A stretch of DNA of 64,000 nt from JAOUGY01 sp963792365 (GCA_963792365.1 CAWBVW010000007.1:62001-126000); one strand, 5' to 3'. Numbered from the stretch's first letter, positions 1-8,895 are shown. The notes: generated by a model from the letters alone, not told the origin. A program made the numbers and translations.

Positions 1-2
1 GC

Positions 3-197
3 AGCTCCGGCGAGTGGGCGGGCGGGAGGATGTTCGGACGAATCGCCGACGAAACGAGGGCTTGGCTCGACCATCTGACCACCGGATCGCCCTGCCACAT
101 CACGACCGGACGCGAGGCACTGATCACGCTCGCCGCCACTGCGGCCATCGAAGAGGCCTCCCGCACGGGCGACACCGTGAGGATCGACCTGGGCTGA
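3..197 (+). CDS. Gfo/Idh/MocA-type oxidoreductase, C-terminal fragment (5' end outside window)
   Basis: Only the last 64 codons lie in the window, in the frame ending TGA at 195-197. The fragment carries the sequence GREALITLAATAAIEEA followed by a Thr-Gly-Asp turn. This is the usual C-terminal helix of NAD(P)-dependent Gfo/Idh/MocA oxidoreductases, where the ligand domain ends in 'GREALxxLxxxxAxxxSxxxG'. These enzymes oxidise or reduce sugars, inositols and related substrates. The Rossmann domain and the EKP motif would be upstream of base 1 and cannot be checked. The next gene is convergent. A second, complete member of the same family lies at 6892-7986. Confidence 0.6.
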   Translation, partial: SSGEWAGGRMFGRIADETRAWLDHLTTGSPCHITTGREALITLAATAAIEEASRTGDTVRIDLG

Positions 198-472
198 GGC
201 GGACGTGGCCGTGATCCAACTGCCAGCCCCCGCGTCGCCGCCTACGTAGCGACAGAGTCACGAGGTTTCTGTCGATCCGCCATCAGCCAAGCGGCGATCA
301 CTCACTCGACGATCTCGCCACGCTCTGCCGGTTCCATCATCATGTGGCCGGACACGGGTTCGCCACGGACCCCGACAGGCTGGCGGGCCGACGCCGACTC
401 AGACCTCCGCCCTGACGAAGAAGCATCGATGCTCCGACCCATTCGACCGTACTTCGTGCGCCCGCGCGGCAG
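198..472. other. Intergenic spacer between convergent genes
   Basis: I see no convincing gene, strong hairpin or repeat in these 275 bases. They separate the end of a plus-strand oxidoreductase fragment from the end of a minus-strand SDR gene, so a terminator would be expected, but no clear stem followed by a T-run is visible. Confidence 0.5.
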
Positions 473-1258
473 TCAGAACAGGCCGGCGGTGCCCCCACCG
501 TCGACTGAGATCGACGTGCCCTGGATGTGGCGTGACTCCGGGAGACACAAGAACACCGCGAGGTTGGCGACGTCTCCGGACTCACCGAGCCGGCGAATGC
601 CCTGCCGGTCGACGATCCGCTGCTCGAACTCGTCCGGTGTGATTCCTGCCGCATCGGCGCGTGCCTTCATCAACGTGTGATGCCGCTCGGTTCGGGTCTG
701 GCCCGGATGGATCGTGTTGACGTTGACGTCGTCGCGCAGACCCTGGCCCGCCAGAGCCTTGCTGAAATTGGCGAAGGCGGCGTTGACTGCTCCGCCGATG
801 GCGATGTCAGGCGACGGGGTCCTGGCCAGGCCGCCGATGATGTTGACCACGGTCCCCTTCGACGCGACGAGTTGGGGCCAGAAGAGCCGGGATAGGCGCA
901 CGGCGCCATGGAACTTCAGGGCAAACCCGTCCATCCAGGCCTCGTCGGGAAGATCCAGGAATGGCCCCGCCTTGGTCGCCCCGGCGCAGTTGACGAGGAT
1001 GTCGACACCGTCGAACAGCTCCAATGTTCGCGCATGGAGCGCCTCACACCCCTCGCCCGTTCGGAGATCTCCGGCCACTGTCTCCACGCGACGTCCGGTG
1101 CCGGACGTGATGGTGGAGGCGGTCGATGCCAGGTCCTCCTCGGTACGTGCGGCCAGCAGGCAATCGGCGCCTTCTGCGGCGAGCGCACCGGCGATCGCCG
1201 CCCCGATACCCTTGCTCCCTCCGGTGACCACCGCCACCTTGTCATCGAGTCGTCCCAT
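473..1258 (-). CDS. SDR-family protein with non-canonical active site
   Basis: A 261-residue classical-length short-chain dehydrogenase fold. The nucleotide-binding motif TGGSKGIG is at residues 12-19 and a VNCAGA motif near residue 90. The C-terminus has the usual SVDGGG turn. The expected catalytic YxxxK is absent: the helix reads IGGAVNAAFANFSKA, with Gly at the Tyr position and Asn at the Lys position. A known SDR subgroup shares this 'G..GNAAL' helix, so the change looks like a family trait rather than decay. The gene is last in an overlapping operon: the synthetase upstream ends 17 bp inside it. The reaction cannot be predicted. The operon suggests a CoA-thioester or F420-linked catabolic step. 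Confidence 0.85.
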   Translation of the reverse strand: MGRLDDKVAVVTGGSKGIGAAIAGALAAEGADCLLAARTEEDLASTASTITSGTGRRVETVAGDLRTGEGCEALHARTLELFDGVDILVNCAGATKAGPFLDLPDEAWMDGFALKFHGAVRLSRLFWPQLVASKGTVVNIIGGLARTPSPDIAIGGAVNAAFANFSKALAGQGLRDDVNVNTIHPGQTRTERHHTLMKARADAAGITPDEFEQRIVDRQGIRRLGESGDVANLAVFLCLPESRHIQGTSISVDGGGTAGLF

Positions 1259-3305
1259 CGTCCTCTCCTTCCGCTCGACCCGACACTACGACCACGTCGA
1301 GAATGTGCCAGCCATCCTTCGACCATGCGATCGGGTTCATCTCCATCGCCGCCAGATCCGTCCCTGCGAACGCCTCGCTCGCCATTGACACTAGGCCTGC
1401 CAGCTCGTCTGCCACCCCTGGACCGAGTCGCCCGAGCGCCGTCAACATCCCCGGGACGCCACCGATGAGAGCAGCGGACGCCCTCGTACTCATCGGGGCA
1501 GGGGCGAATCGTTCGAGCCCCATCCCCTCCGCGCCGACACCTCCCGGCCCCACCATGGCCATGGCACCGAACACCGGGTCGTCGAACAGACCCACGATGA
1601 CCTCGAATCCTCCGGCCATTCGCTCAACTCGTACCCCGTCGATCGGGATCCCGGGATGCGCCGTCCCGACCCCTTCGACGATCTCGTCGAAGGCTCTCCG
1701 GACGGCTTCGTCACCCGCGACCCCGAGCCGGACTCCTCCCGCCTCGGTCTTGTGCGTGAGCGCCGCAGAGCTCACCTTGATCGCCACAGGGCCGCCCAGG
1801 CGAGCGGCCACTGCGACGGCTTCATCGGCGTTCATCGCCAAACCGCCCTCGACGACCGGGAGATTCCACGCCGCCAACAGCTCCTTCGCGGCGTGTTCCG
1901 TCGGAGGCACGTCCACCCGGATCGACGACCGTCGGGTCCGCACCATCGGATTCTCAGCCGTCATCGGCAGCGCCGCCATCGCACGCATGGCCGCCCGCGG
2001 TTCGGTGACCACCGCCCGGTCGGCTGTGCGCAGCATCTCGAGCCCCTCTCCCCCGACGTCGCCTGCCATCCAGAGGTGGATCACCGGAACCGGCGGATCG
2101 AGCTCGAGCAGTCCTCGCACTCGTTCCACGGTGTGGGCCGGCGGGTGAGCGGTTGAGACCGCGAGAACACAGTCGAAGTCACCCGAAGCTGCGAACAAGT
2201 CGACGACCCTGGCGAACCTGCCGGGCCCGCCGATGATCCCGCCCATGTCAAGCGGGTTGTCCGACGATCCCTGCTGGAGCAGCGGCGACAGGCGCTCTCG
2301 AAGCTCGTCGCTCGGATGCGGAAGCTCGACCCCGTGCCGCTCGGCCAGGTCCGACAGGAGGATGGCGATGCCGCCCGAATGCGTCACGATCCCCAAGCGG
2401 CCGCCACCCACCGAGCCGGAGCGGGCGAGCACCTCGGCGACCGCCAGCATCTCTTCGGGAGTCTCGGCGACGGTCACGCCGGCCGCTTCGAGCACTCCAT
2501 CGAGCACGCGTACCGGCACGGCCATCGCGCCGGTGTGCGTGCCCATCAGGCCCGCTCCGCGCCGGCTCGACCCGATCCGACAGGCCACGACCGCCTTCCC
2601 CGCTCGCCGCGCCGCCTCCACCGCCTCGAGGAACGCCACCCCGTCCCGGACCGTTTCGAGCACCAGAGCGATGACGCGGATCTCTGGCAGGTCGCACAGC
2701 GCACTGATGCCGTCGGCGAGGCCGAGCACCGCTTCATTGCCGGTCGAGATCGATGCCCCCAGCCCGCTGCCTGCGCCGGCGGCGAGGTTGTGGACGTAGC
2801 TGCCGGTTCCGCCGCTCTGCGTGACGAGACCGACCGGGCCCGATCGGATCTGTTCCGCCGGTCGGTCCAAGCACGTGAGGAAACTCGCTGCGAGGCCCGC
2901 CGCCGGTCGGATGATGCCTCCGGAGTTCGGTCCCAGCACGGAGACCCCGGCCCTCTCCGCAGCTTCCACGAGGTCGCGCTGCAGCGTTGGCTCCCCGGCC
3001 TCGGCGAAGCCGCCCGCGAACACGACCACGCCTCCGGCGCCGGAGGACTCGGCCACCACCCCGGGAATGGCGATGGCAGGAACGGCACACACGACCAGGT
3101 CGGGCGGATCGGTGAGATCCCCGATCGCACCGACGACCTCCACTCCGGCGACTTCGGGGCGACGGGGGTTCACACCCACTATGCGGCCCTGGAACCCCAC
3201 CTTCCGGAGGTTGGCCAGCACCCGACCGCCGTGCTTGGAGGGATCGTTGGAGAGTCCCACGATTGCGATCGAAGATGGGGCGAGCATCCGCTGCATCGAT
3301 GTCAC
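1242..3305 (-). CDS. ADP-forming acyl-CoA synthetase (fused alpha-beta)
   Basis: 687 residues. Order: CoA-binding Rossmann domain (from about residue 8, SSIAIVGLSNDPSKHG), succinyl-CoA-ligase-like domains with the GPNSGG loop and the phospho-histidine region GTHTGA near residue 260, then a C-terminal ATP-grasp domain starting near residue 470 with KVSS and HKTEAGGV motifs. Such enzymes interconvert an acyl-CoA, ADP and phosphate with the acid, CoA and ATP. The start is GTG at 3305, overlapping the preceding stop as GTGA. An internal ATG (residue 4) is possible. With the upstream CoA-transferase and luciferase-like oxidoreductase it probably handles the acid product or substrate of one pathway. 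The exact acid is unknown. Confidence 0.88.
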   Translation of the reverse strand: MTSMQRMLAPSSIAIVGLSNDPSKHGGRVLANLRKVGFQGRIVGVNPRRPEVAGVEVVGAIGDLTDPPDLVVCAVPAIAIPGVVAESSGAGGVVVFAGGFAEAGEPTLQRDLVEAAERAGVSVLGPNSGGIIRPAAGLAASFLTCLDRPAEQIRSGPVGLVTQSGGTGSYVHNLAAGAGSGLGASISTGNEAVLGLADGISALCDLPEIRVIALVLETVRDGVAFLEAVEAARRAGKAVVACRIGSSRRGAGLMGTHTGAMAVPVRVLDGVLEAAGVTVAETPEEMLAVAEVLARSGSVGGGRLGIVTHSGGIAILLSDLAERHGVELPHPSDELRERLSPLLQQGSSDNPLDMGGIIGGPGRFARVVDLFAASGDFDCVLAVSTAHPPAHTVERVRGLLELDPPVPVIHLWMAGDVGGEGLEMLRTADRAVVTEPRAAMRAMAALPMTAENPMVRTRRSSIRVDVPPTEHAAKELLAAWNLPVVEGGLAMNADEAVAVAARLGGPVAIKVSSAALTHKTEAGGVRLGVAGDEAVRRAFDEIVEGVGTAHPGIPIDGVRVERMAGGFEVIVGLFDDPVFGAMAMVGPGGVGAEGMGLERFAPAPMSTRASAALIGGVPGMLTALGRLGPGVADELAGLVSMASEAFAGTDLAAMEMNPIAWSKDGWHILDVVVVSGRAEGEDDGTTR

Positions 3306-4264
3306 CCGGTGCGCAGCTGGGGCATGACCTCGGAGGCGAACACCTCGAGGCTGTCATGGCGACCCATGTCGTAGAAGTACAGGATCATGTCCGAACATCC
3401 CTCGGCCTGATACTCGCCCATCATCTCGACCGCCTGGTCCACGGTGACGGCGAAGTGCTCGTCGGCGAATTCATCGGGCGTGCAATTGCGGCGTTCTGCG
3501 GCGATCTCGAGTTTGGCCGCCAGGTCGGCATCGTTGCGTCCGATGACTGACATCAGATGGACCGAGCGGCCGATATCGTCGTAGTCCCTTCCGACATCGG
3601 CACAATGCCGCTCGAGGACCTCGGACTTGTGGCGGAAGGTGCCGATGTCACCGGAGAAGTTCGAGTAATCCCCGTATTCGGCCACGATCCGCAGCGTGCG
3701 GCGTTCACCCCCGCCTGCGATCCACAGCGGCGGGTGGGGATCCTGCAGCGACTTGGGCCGCGTGATTGCCCCACCCAACACGTAGTGCTCACCGACGAAG
3801 CGGGCTTCGTCCTGGGTCCACATCTCGATGAGGACCTGAGCTGCCTCCTCGAGCATGTCGAGACGCTCCCCTGCCGACGGGAAGGTATACCCGTACCCCC
3901 GGAACTCGTGGGTGGACCAACCGGCTCCGATACCGACGTCGAGGCGACCCCCGCTCATGGCATCCACAGATACGGCGATCTTGGCCAGGAGAGAGGGTGA
4001 GCGGTACGGAACGCAGGTGCACATCTGTCCGAGACGGACCCTGCTCGTGGTCACCGCAAGCGCAGCCATCAAGGACCACGCCTCGAAGACGGATTCCTGG
4101 CTCGGCACCGGGTGCGTGTGGAAATGGTCGTACACCCAGATCGAGTCGTACCCGACCTCCTCGATCGTCCGTGCGGTGTCTGCGATCCGATCCCATTGCC
4201 GGGCGACCGGGACGCCGACCAGATCCATCTTCCAGCCCTGAGGCACAAACGTTCCAAACCTCAT
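3302..4264 (-). CDS. LLM-class (luciferase-like) flavin/F420 oxidoreductase
   Basis: 320 residues beginning MRFGTFVPQGW, a single TIM-barrel luciferase-like domain. Typical landmarks are YDSIWVYDHF (about residues 39-48), RVRLGQMCTCVPYR, the GIGAGW motif near residue 117 and PPLWIAGGGERRT near residue 178. The GIGAGW and IAGGGE motifs are common in F420- or FMN-dependent members. F420 is likely if the host is an actinomycete, but that is inferred. The ATG at 4264 is preceded by GGAG, and it overlaps the stop of the MFS gene as ATGA. Its stop overlaps the GTG of the synthetase. The enzyme would perform a hydride transfer or monooxygenation in the operon's catabolic route. Confidence 0.88.
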   Translation of the reverse strand: MRFGTFVPQGWKMDLVGVPVARQWDRIADTARTIEEVGYDSIWVYDHFHTHPVPSQESVFEAWSLMAALAVTTSRVRLGQMCTCVPYRSPSLLAKIAVSVDAMSGGRLDVGIGAGWSTHEFRGYGYTFPSAGERLDMLEEAAQVLIEMWTQDEARFVGEHYVLGGAITRPKSLQDPHPPLWIAGGGERRTLRIVAEYGDYSNFSGDIGTFRHKSEVLERHCADVGRDYDDIGRSVHLMSVIGRNDADLAAKLEIAAERRNCTPDEFADEHFAVTVDQAVEMMGEYQAEGCSDMILYFYDMGRHDSLEVFASEVMPQLRTG

Positions 4265-5457
4265 CCGACACTCCTCTCTCTCACCGCCCGCTCCAGCCTG
4301 CGTCCTCCGAGGACCGAGAAACCGGTAGCCAACGCCAACATCATGCCCGCCACTGTCCAGGCCGTCCGGTAAGAGAACTGTTCGACGAGCACACCAAAGG
4401 TGAGCGGTCCGAGGATTCCCCCGCCGTATTGACCTGCTCCTACGATCCCGGACGCCACGCCCTCGGCACCCGGGGTCCGCGACAGGACTGCGAAGCTCAG
4501 CAAGCTGGGCCACGCCCATCCGGTGCCGAAGGCTGCGAGCGTGACGATCGCGAGACTCAGACCCGACTCGGGAAACCCCAACAACCAGATCGACAGCGCG
4601 CCCGCTGCGAGAACCGAGGTCAGGAGTCCGAAGTGGATCGAGGGCCGGCGATCTGCGATCCATCCCCAACCGATTCGACACACGATTCCGAAGGCGCTTC
4701 CTACAGAGAGCAGGGTCCCGGCTGTTCCGACGCCGATCCCCTTCGACACCGCCGACTCGACGTAGAAGGCTCCCAGGGACGCCGAGGCGTTGACAGCACA
4801 GAATGCGGCGAGAGAGAGAAGCCAAACGGGTCCCCTCGGCACCCAACCGCTCGTCGAGCGTGCATGGCGCGGGACCTCCTGTCTGATACGTCCGCCGAAG
4901 ACGATCGGAATGGCCAAGAGGGCGGCCAGAGCAAACGCCCACCGCCACCCGATCGTGAGTCCGATGAGCGGGACAGCGGCCCCAGCGAGCATCGTGGCAT
5001 AGGGCCCTGCCGATTGCTTCATGGCGTAGCCGATGCCTTGTCTGCTCGGCGGGAAGCCACGGGCAAACGCCAGATTGGAACCCGGGAAGGCAATCCCGTT
5101 GGCCACACCGGCCACCACCAGGAAGGCCGCAAGCGTGAGCCAGGACCGCGCAAACAGTGAGATGCCGAGGAAGACGATGGTCGAGAGCGCGGCCGCCACT
5201 GCCATGGCCATGGGGCCACCGAGTCGCTCGGCCAGCCGCCCGGCGGGGAAGGTGGTCAGCGCCGATGTCAGGTAGTAGATGGTGGCGAGAGCGCCGAGCG
5301 CGGATTCGCCAAAGCCGAGCTCCGGGCGAATGAGCACCGCCATCGCACCCACGAGGAAGATGGGGAGCGCCCCGAGCGTGATGGAGAGCGAGGTTGCGAA
5401 CAGGGTCGGAAGCGGACGATTCGCCAGGCCGACCGCAGCGGACGCCTCCGACGTCAT
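4261..5457 (-). CDS. MFS transporter
   Basis: 398 residues with about twelve hydrophobic segments and the MFS loop-2 signature AGRLAERLGGP near residues 75-85. A second half-repeat, IADRRPSIHFGLL, lies after the central loop. The length and even segment distribution fit a 12-TM major facilitator, probably an importer of the organic acid used by the operon. It starts at ATG 5457, which overlaps the CoA-transferase stop (ATGA), and ends overlapping the LLM oxidoreductase start. It is therefore the second gene of a five-gene chain. No substrate-specific residues can be recognised. Confidence 0.88.
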   Translation of the reverse strand: MTSEASAAVGLANRPLPTLFATSLSITLGALPIFLVGAMAVLIRPELGFGESALGALATIYYLTSALTTFPAGRLAERLGGPMAMAVAAALSTIVFLGISLFARSWLTLAAFLVVAGVANGIAFPGSNLAFARGFPPSRQGIGYAMKQSAGPYATMLAGAAVPLIGLTIGWRWAFALAALLAIPIVFGGRIRQEVPRHARSTSGWVPRGPVWLLSLAAFCAVNASASLGAFYVESAVSKGIGVGTAGTLLSVGSAFGIVCRIGWGWIADRRPSIHFGLLTSVLAAGALSIWLLGFPESGLSLAIVTLAAFGTGWAWPSLLSFAVLSRTPGAEGVASGIVGAGQYGGGILGPLTFGVLVEQFSYRTAWTVAGMMLALATGFSVLGGRRLERAVRERSVG

Positions 5458-6650
5458 GCGGAGTTCGACCACGCGCCGACGGCGCCCTGCTCCAGCAGCT
5501 GATCGACCTCGGATTCCGAGTATCCGAGCCGCTCGGTGAGGACGGATCTCGTGTGCTGACCAAGCATCGGAACGGGTTGACCAGGCATTTCCCAGTCCGA
5601 GAACTTCACAGGACTGGGCGTGTATCGGATCGGCCCGAGGGTCGGATGCTCGTACGTTCGAACCATGTCGCGGGCAAGGACTTGTTCGTCGGTCAGCACG
5701 CCCGCCATGTCGTTGACTGGAGCCGAGGGGATGTCGTACTCGTCGAGGCGCTCGACCCATTCCGACTGGGTGCGGACGCGGAAGGCATCGTCGAGGATCG
5801 GCACCAACCAGTCCCGATTCTCGACCCGTCGCGCATTGTCCGCACTCCTGGGGTCGTCCTTGAGATCGGGTCGCTCGATGGCGTCGCAGAGGTTGCGCCA
5901 GAACTTCTCGTCCCGGGCGGCGACGACCACATATCCGTCGGCCGCCTGGAACGCCTGCCACGGCACCATATGGGCGTGCCCTGTGCCTTGCCGCTCCACG
6001 GGCTTGCCCGTGTTCAGATGATCGAGGGCGTCGTAGGAGAGCATCGATACCAGCGAATCCAGCATGGACACATCGGCGTGCCGGCCGGTCCCGTGGAGCT
6101 CACGATCCACGAGCCCTGCCAGGACGGAGATGCAGGCGAAGATGCCTCCTGAGATGTCGGCGAGCGGGATACCGACACGCGCCGGAGGCCCATCGGGGTC
6201 CCCGGTGATGTCCATGTGACCTGAGTAGGCCTGGACGACGAGATCGAACGCGGCCTTGTCGCGCGCCGGCCCGTACTCGCCGAACCCTGTCACGGACACG
6301 GTCACGATGTCAGGATTGCGGGCCTTCAGGGTCTGGTGATCGATTCCCAGCCGCTTCATGACTCCAGGCCGGAAGTTGTCGATCACGGCGTCGGCCTGCT
6401 CGACCATCCGGTAGAACACCTTGAGACCCTCTGCGTTCTTGAGGTCGATCACGACGCTCTTCTTGCCCCGATTCATGAACAGGTGGATCGCGCTCTCGCC
6501 ACGAAGCGGTGCGATCTTCGGGTTTCGAGCCGTGTCGCCGGTGAACGGCTCCACCTTGATGACCTCTGCCCCCAGCTCGGCGAGGATCGCCCCACCGTAC
6601 GTGCCGGCGATCACCTGCCCGAGCTCGATGACGGTGACTCCCGTCAGCAT
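5454..6650 (-). CDS. Class III CoA-transferase (CaiB/BaiF family)
   Basis: 398 residues. N-terminal VIELGQVIAGTYGG and GAEVIKVE motifs are classic for the family, as is the FMNRGKKSVVIDLK block. The catalytic Asp that forms the aspartyl-CoA anhydride is expected at D165 in IPLADISGG. The two-domain length agrees with formyl-CoA, succinyl-CoA and carnitine CoA-transferases. It moves CoA between an acyl-CoA donor and an acid acceptor, activating the substrate. First gene of the operon reaching 473. The upstream spacer holds a hairpin (6667-6692) and an inverted word repeat (6706-6842), so transcription probably begins there. Confidence 0.9.
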   Translation of the reverse strand: MLTGVTVIELGQVIAGTYGGAILAELGAEVIKVEPFTGDTARNPKIAPLRGESAIHLFMNRGKKSVVIDLKNAEGLKVFYRMVEQADAVIDNFRPGVMKRLGIDHQTLKARNPDIVTVSVTGFGEYGPARDKAAFDLVVQAYSGHMDITGDPDGPPARVGIPLADISGGIFACISVLAGLVDRELHGTGRHADVSMLDSLVSMLSYDALDHLNTGKPVERQGTGHAHMVPWQAFQAADGYVVVAARDEKFWRNLCDAIERPDLKDDPRSADNARRVENRDWLVPILDDAFRVRTQSEWVERLDEYDIPSAPVNDMAGVLTDEQVLARDMVRTYEHPTLGPIRYTPSPVKFSDWEMPGQPVPMLGQHTRSVLTERLGYSESEVDQLLEQGAVGAWSNSA

Positions 6651-6666
6651 GAAAGCCCCCCACGAA

Positions 6667-6692
6667 GCGGGCAAGAATCGGCTTTTGCCCGC
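6667..6692. other. Hairpin upstream of the CoA-transferase operon
   Basis: Arms GCGGGCAA (6667-6674) and TTGCCCGC (6685-6692) are perfect reverse complements around a 10-base loop. It lies 17 bp upstream of the CoA-transferase ATG, so it would fold in the 5' leader of that minus-strand mRNA. It could be an attenuator or operator, or simply part of the repetitive spacer. Confidence 0.45.
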
Positions 6693-6705
6693 CTCTCGAC
6701 CGCCT

Positions 6706-6842
6706 GGCCGACAGCCGACAGCCGACAGCCGATGCTCGACGTGCGATGCCGCGATGAGCGAGAGGCAGCCGGCAACCATGGGCGCTTTCGTCGGATGCCC
6801 CGCGTGCGCTCGCCGTCTGCCGTCGGCCGTGTGCTGTTGGCC
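6706..6842. repeat. Inverted word-repeat element (CGACAGC words)
   Basis: The left arm (6706-6732) is GGCC followed by three tandem copies of the 7-bp word GACAGCC. The right arm (6812-6842) is an imperfect reverse complement, reading GCCGTCTGCCGTCGGCC then GTGTGCTGTTGGCC. About 80 bp of ordinary-looking sequence separates the arms. No believable ORF crosses it. Related words recur at 11345, 15508, 23483 and 23674. Confidence 0.6.
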
Positions 6843-6891
6843 GCCTTCGACGAACCAAGCTCGATCCTCCGCTTCACCGCTGGCGCGCCCG

Positions 6892-7986
6892 TCACCACTC
6901 GAGGGTCACCACTTCACCGGACTTGGCGGATTGGTCGACGGCCCTCGAGATGACGAGCACGTCGATGCCTTCCTCACCGGTGGCGAGGATGGGGTCCTGC
7001 CGCTTCTGGCCGACGGCGTTGATGAAGGCGTGGGTTTCCTCCTGCATCGCTCCGAAATGCTCACCGAGCGCCCAATCCCCTGGCATGTACGAACCGAGCA
7101 TGGCGACGTGCATGCTGGCGTCCGGCGTGTATGGAGAATGGATGGGCTTGCGGGAGGCCAGCATGACATCGCGATGATCGTCTTTGACGCTGACGGTGCC
7201 TTCCCTGCCGAAGAGCTCGAAGTCCATGGTGGCGACGTAGGCGGGCCAGAACTCGGGGAGCTCCCAGCTGACGCCGAGGTTCGCCACCGTTCCGTCCTCG
7301 TACCTGAGAACACACCAGGTGGAGTCCGGAGCTCCGAAATCCTCCGAGATCCGACCCTTCGTCGATCCCGCGGCGTAGACCGACACTGGCTTCTGCCCAT
7401 CGAGATACCAAGTCAGCAGGTCGAACAGATAGGTCATCGTGTTGATCGAAGGAGTGGTGGTACCTGCCCGCGAGATCACCGCCCGAGCCACGGACTCGGC
7501 GAGATAGATGGTCGCCTTTGCACTCGTCACGTCTCCGATGTAGCCCTTGTTCACGTGCTCTTTGATGGCGAGGTAGCGCCTGCGAAACCGCTGGGTGAAG
7601 CCCGTGTAGACCCGTACCCCGTATTCGTCGGCGGCCGCCAGCAGCTTGTGACCCTCGTCCGGCAGGATGGTGAATGGCTTCTCGATGAGCACGGTCTTGC
7701 CGGCCTGGATGGCGGCCATGGCCGGCGCGTAGTGTGAGTCCTCCGTGGAGGCGATGATCACGGCATCCACGTCATCGCGCGTCACGATCTCCATGGCATC
7801 TGTGGTGACCACATCAGCTTCACAGGAGCCGCCGAGCCGCGTGGCCTTCTCCTCCACGATGTCGCAAACCGCCAGGAAGTCGACAGACGGGTGCCGGTGT
7901 GAGATCTCGGCCCGGAGGGATCCGATCGACCCGGCACCCACCACCGCGACTCCCACGCCGCCATCGATGTATCGATTCCTGGTCAT
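6892..7986 (-). CDS. Gfo/Idh/MocA-family oxidoreductase
   Basis: 364 residues. The N-terminal Rossmann motif VAVVGAGSIGSLRAE is near residues 13-27. The family signature EKPF follows 'AGKTVLIEKPF' near residue 105. The substrate-domain segment GFTQRFRRRYLAIKE then carries the usual basic residues. The length is normal. Such enzymes oxidise polyols, sugars or hydroxy-acids with NAD(P). Last gene of a three-gene minus-strand set: its ATG at 7986 overlaps the lyase stop as ATGA. The pairing with an HpcH/CitE lyase and a cyclase-family hydrolase suggests a sugar-acid or hydroxy-acid route, but the substrate is not evident. Confidence 0.88.
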   Translation of the reverse strand: MTRNRYIDGGVGVAVVGAGSIGSLRAEISHRHPSVDFLAVCDIVEEKATRLGGSCEADVVTTDAMEIVTRDDVDAVIIASTEDSHYAPAMAAIQAGKTVLIEKPFTILPDEGHKLLAAADEYGVRVYTGFTQRFRRRYLAIKEHVNKGYIGDVTSAKATIYLAESVARAVISRAGTTTPSINTMTYLFDLLTWYLDGQKPVSVYAAGSTKGRISEDFGAPDSTWCVLRYEDGTVANLGVSWELPEFWPAYVATMDFELFGREGTVSVKDDHRDVMLASRKPIHSPYTPDASMHVAMLGSYMPGDWALGEHFGAMQEETHAFINAVGQKRQDPILATGEEGIDVLVISRAVDQSAKSGEVVTLEW

Positions 7987-8882
7987 TCGTTCTCCTTGGA
8001 CTGGCGGGCGGCAGCACGCTCGGCTGCATCCGCCCTGGCGATAACCGCCCGGGCCACCCTGGCCACGGCGTAGTCCACCATCTTTCCATCGACGCTGATG
8101 GAGGCGGAGCCGTCGGCCTCAGCCTTCTCGAACGCCTCCAACACCTTTCGTTGGTACGCCACAACGTCCGGCGCCGGGGTGAAGACATCGTTGATGACCG
8201 CCACCTGGGCCGGGTGGATGGCGACCTTGCCGACATATCCGAGCCGCCGGGCCAACTCGGACTCCACGCGCAGAGCTTCCAGATTCCGAAAGTCCATGAA
8301 CACAGCCTCGAACGGATGCTCGATGCCGGCAGCCCGGGACGACATGAGCACCTGTGCCCGGGCCTGCATCAGCCCTGTCCCCTCCGGCGTCCACTCGCAA
8401 CCCAGATCCGCGACCAGGTCTCCCTGCTCCCCGCCTCCGAACATCACACACTCGACGCGATCACTCGCCATCGCCATGTCGTAGGTGTTGCGCACCCCGA
8501 GCGCACTTTCGATGAGCGGGACGATCCCGATGCTGCCCACCGTGTGTCCCGACGTCATCTCGAGCGCCGTCAGGGCACCGTCGATCTGCTTGACGATGTC
8601 GGCGTGTTCCGCTTTCGGGATCACCAATCCCGCCACGCCGGCGCGTCCTGCCGCGATCACGTCGTCCCAGATCATCCCGGTCTCCGGCCCGTTGGTTCGC
8701 ACGAAGAGAGGTACCGGCGAGGGAGGCAGGTCACCCAGCAGCTCGCGGGCCTGTGGCTTTGCATCGAGCGCCACCGCATCCTCGAGGTCGATGATCACGG
8801 CATCGCTGCCGGAGCGGATCGCCTTTTCGATCAGATCACGCCGGTGGCCCGGCGTGAATATCATCGAACGGAGTGCGTCCAT
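7983..8882 (-). CDS. HpcH/HpaI aldolase / citrate lyase beta-like protein
   Basis: 299 residues from ATG 8882, which is preceded by GAGAGGAGAG. Typical CitE-type motifs: RSMIFTPGHR (residues 5-14), the metal-ligand region IDLEDAVA near residue 32, RTNGPETG, PLIESALG and the C-terminal GKVAIHPAQ. These TIM-barrel lyases cleave or form C-C bonds of (3S)-malyl-CoA, beta-methylmalyl-CoA or citramalyl-CoA using Mg2+. The lack of a linked citrate-lyase alpha or gamma subunit argues for a malyl-CoA lyase or thioesterase-like role. It overlaps the following oxidoreductase by 4 bp and sits 13 bp downstream of the cyclase gene, so it is co-transcribed with both. Confidence 0.88.
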   Translation of the reverse strand: MDALRSMIFTPGHRRDLIEKAIRSGSDAVIIDLEDAVALDAKPQARELLGDLPPSPVPLFVRTNGPETGMIWDDVIAAGRAGVAGLVIPKAEHADIVKQIDGALTALEMTSGHTVGSIGIVPLIESALGVRNTYDMAMASDRVECVMFGGGEQGDLVADLGCEWTPEGTGLMQARAQVLMSSRAAGIEHPFEAVFMDFRNLEALRVESELARRLGYVGKVAIHPAQVAVINDVFTPAPDVVAYQRKVLEAFEKAEADGSASISVDGKMVDYAVARVARAVIARADAAERAAARQSKENE

Positions 8883-8895
8883 CGAGTCTCTCCTC

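Noticed and set aside
714..2148. Long plus-strand open frames antisense to the SDR and acyl-CoA synthetase
   Set aside because: No recognisable motifs; the minus-strand proteins are convincingly family members. GC-rich DNA commonly opens such frames.
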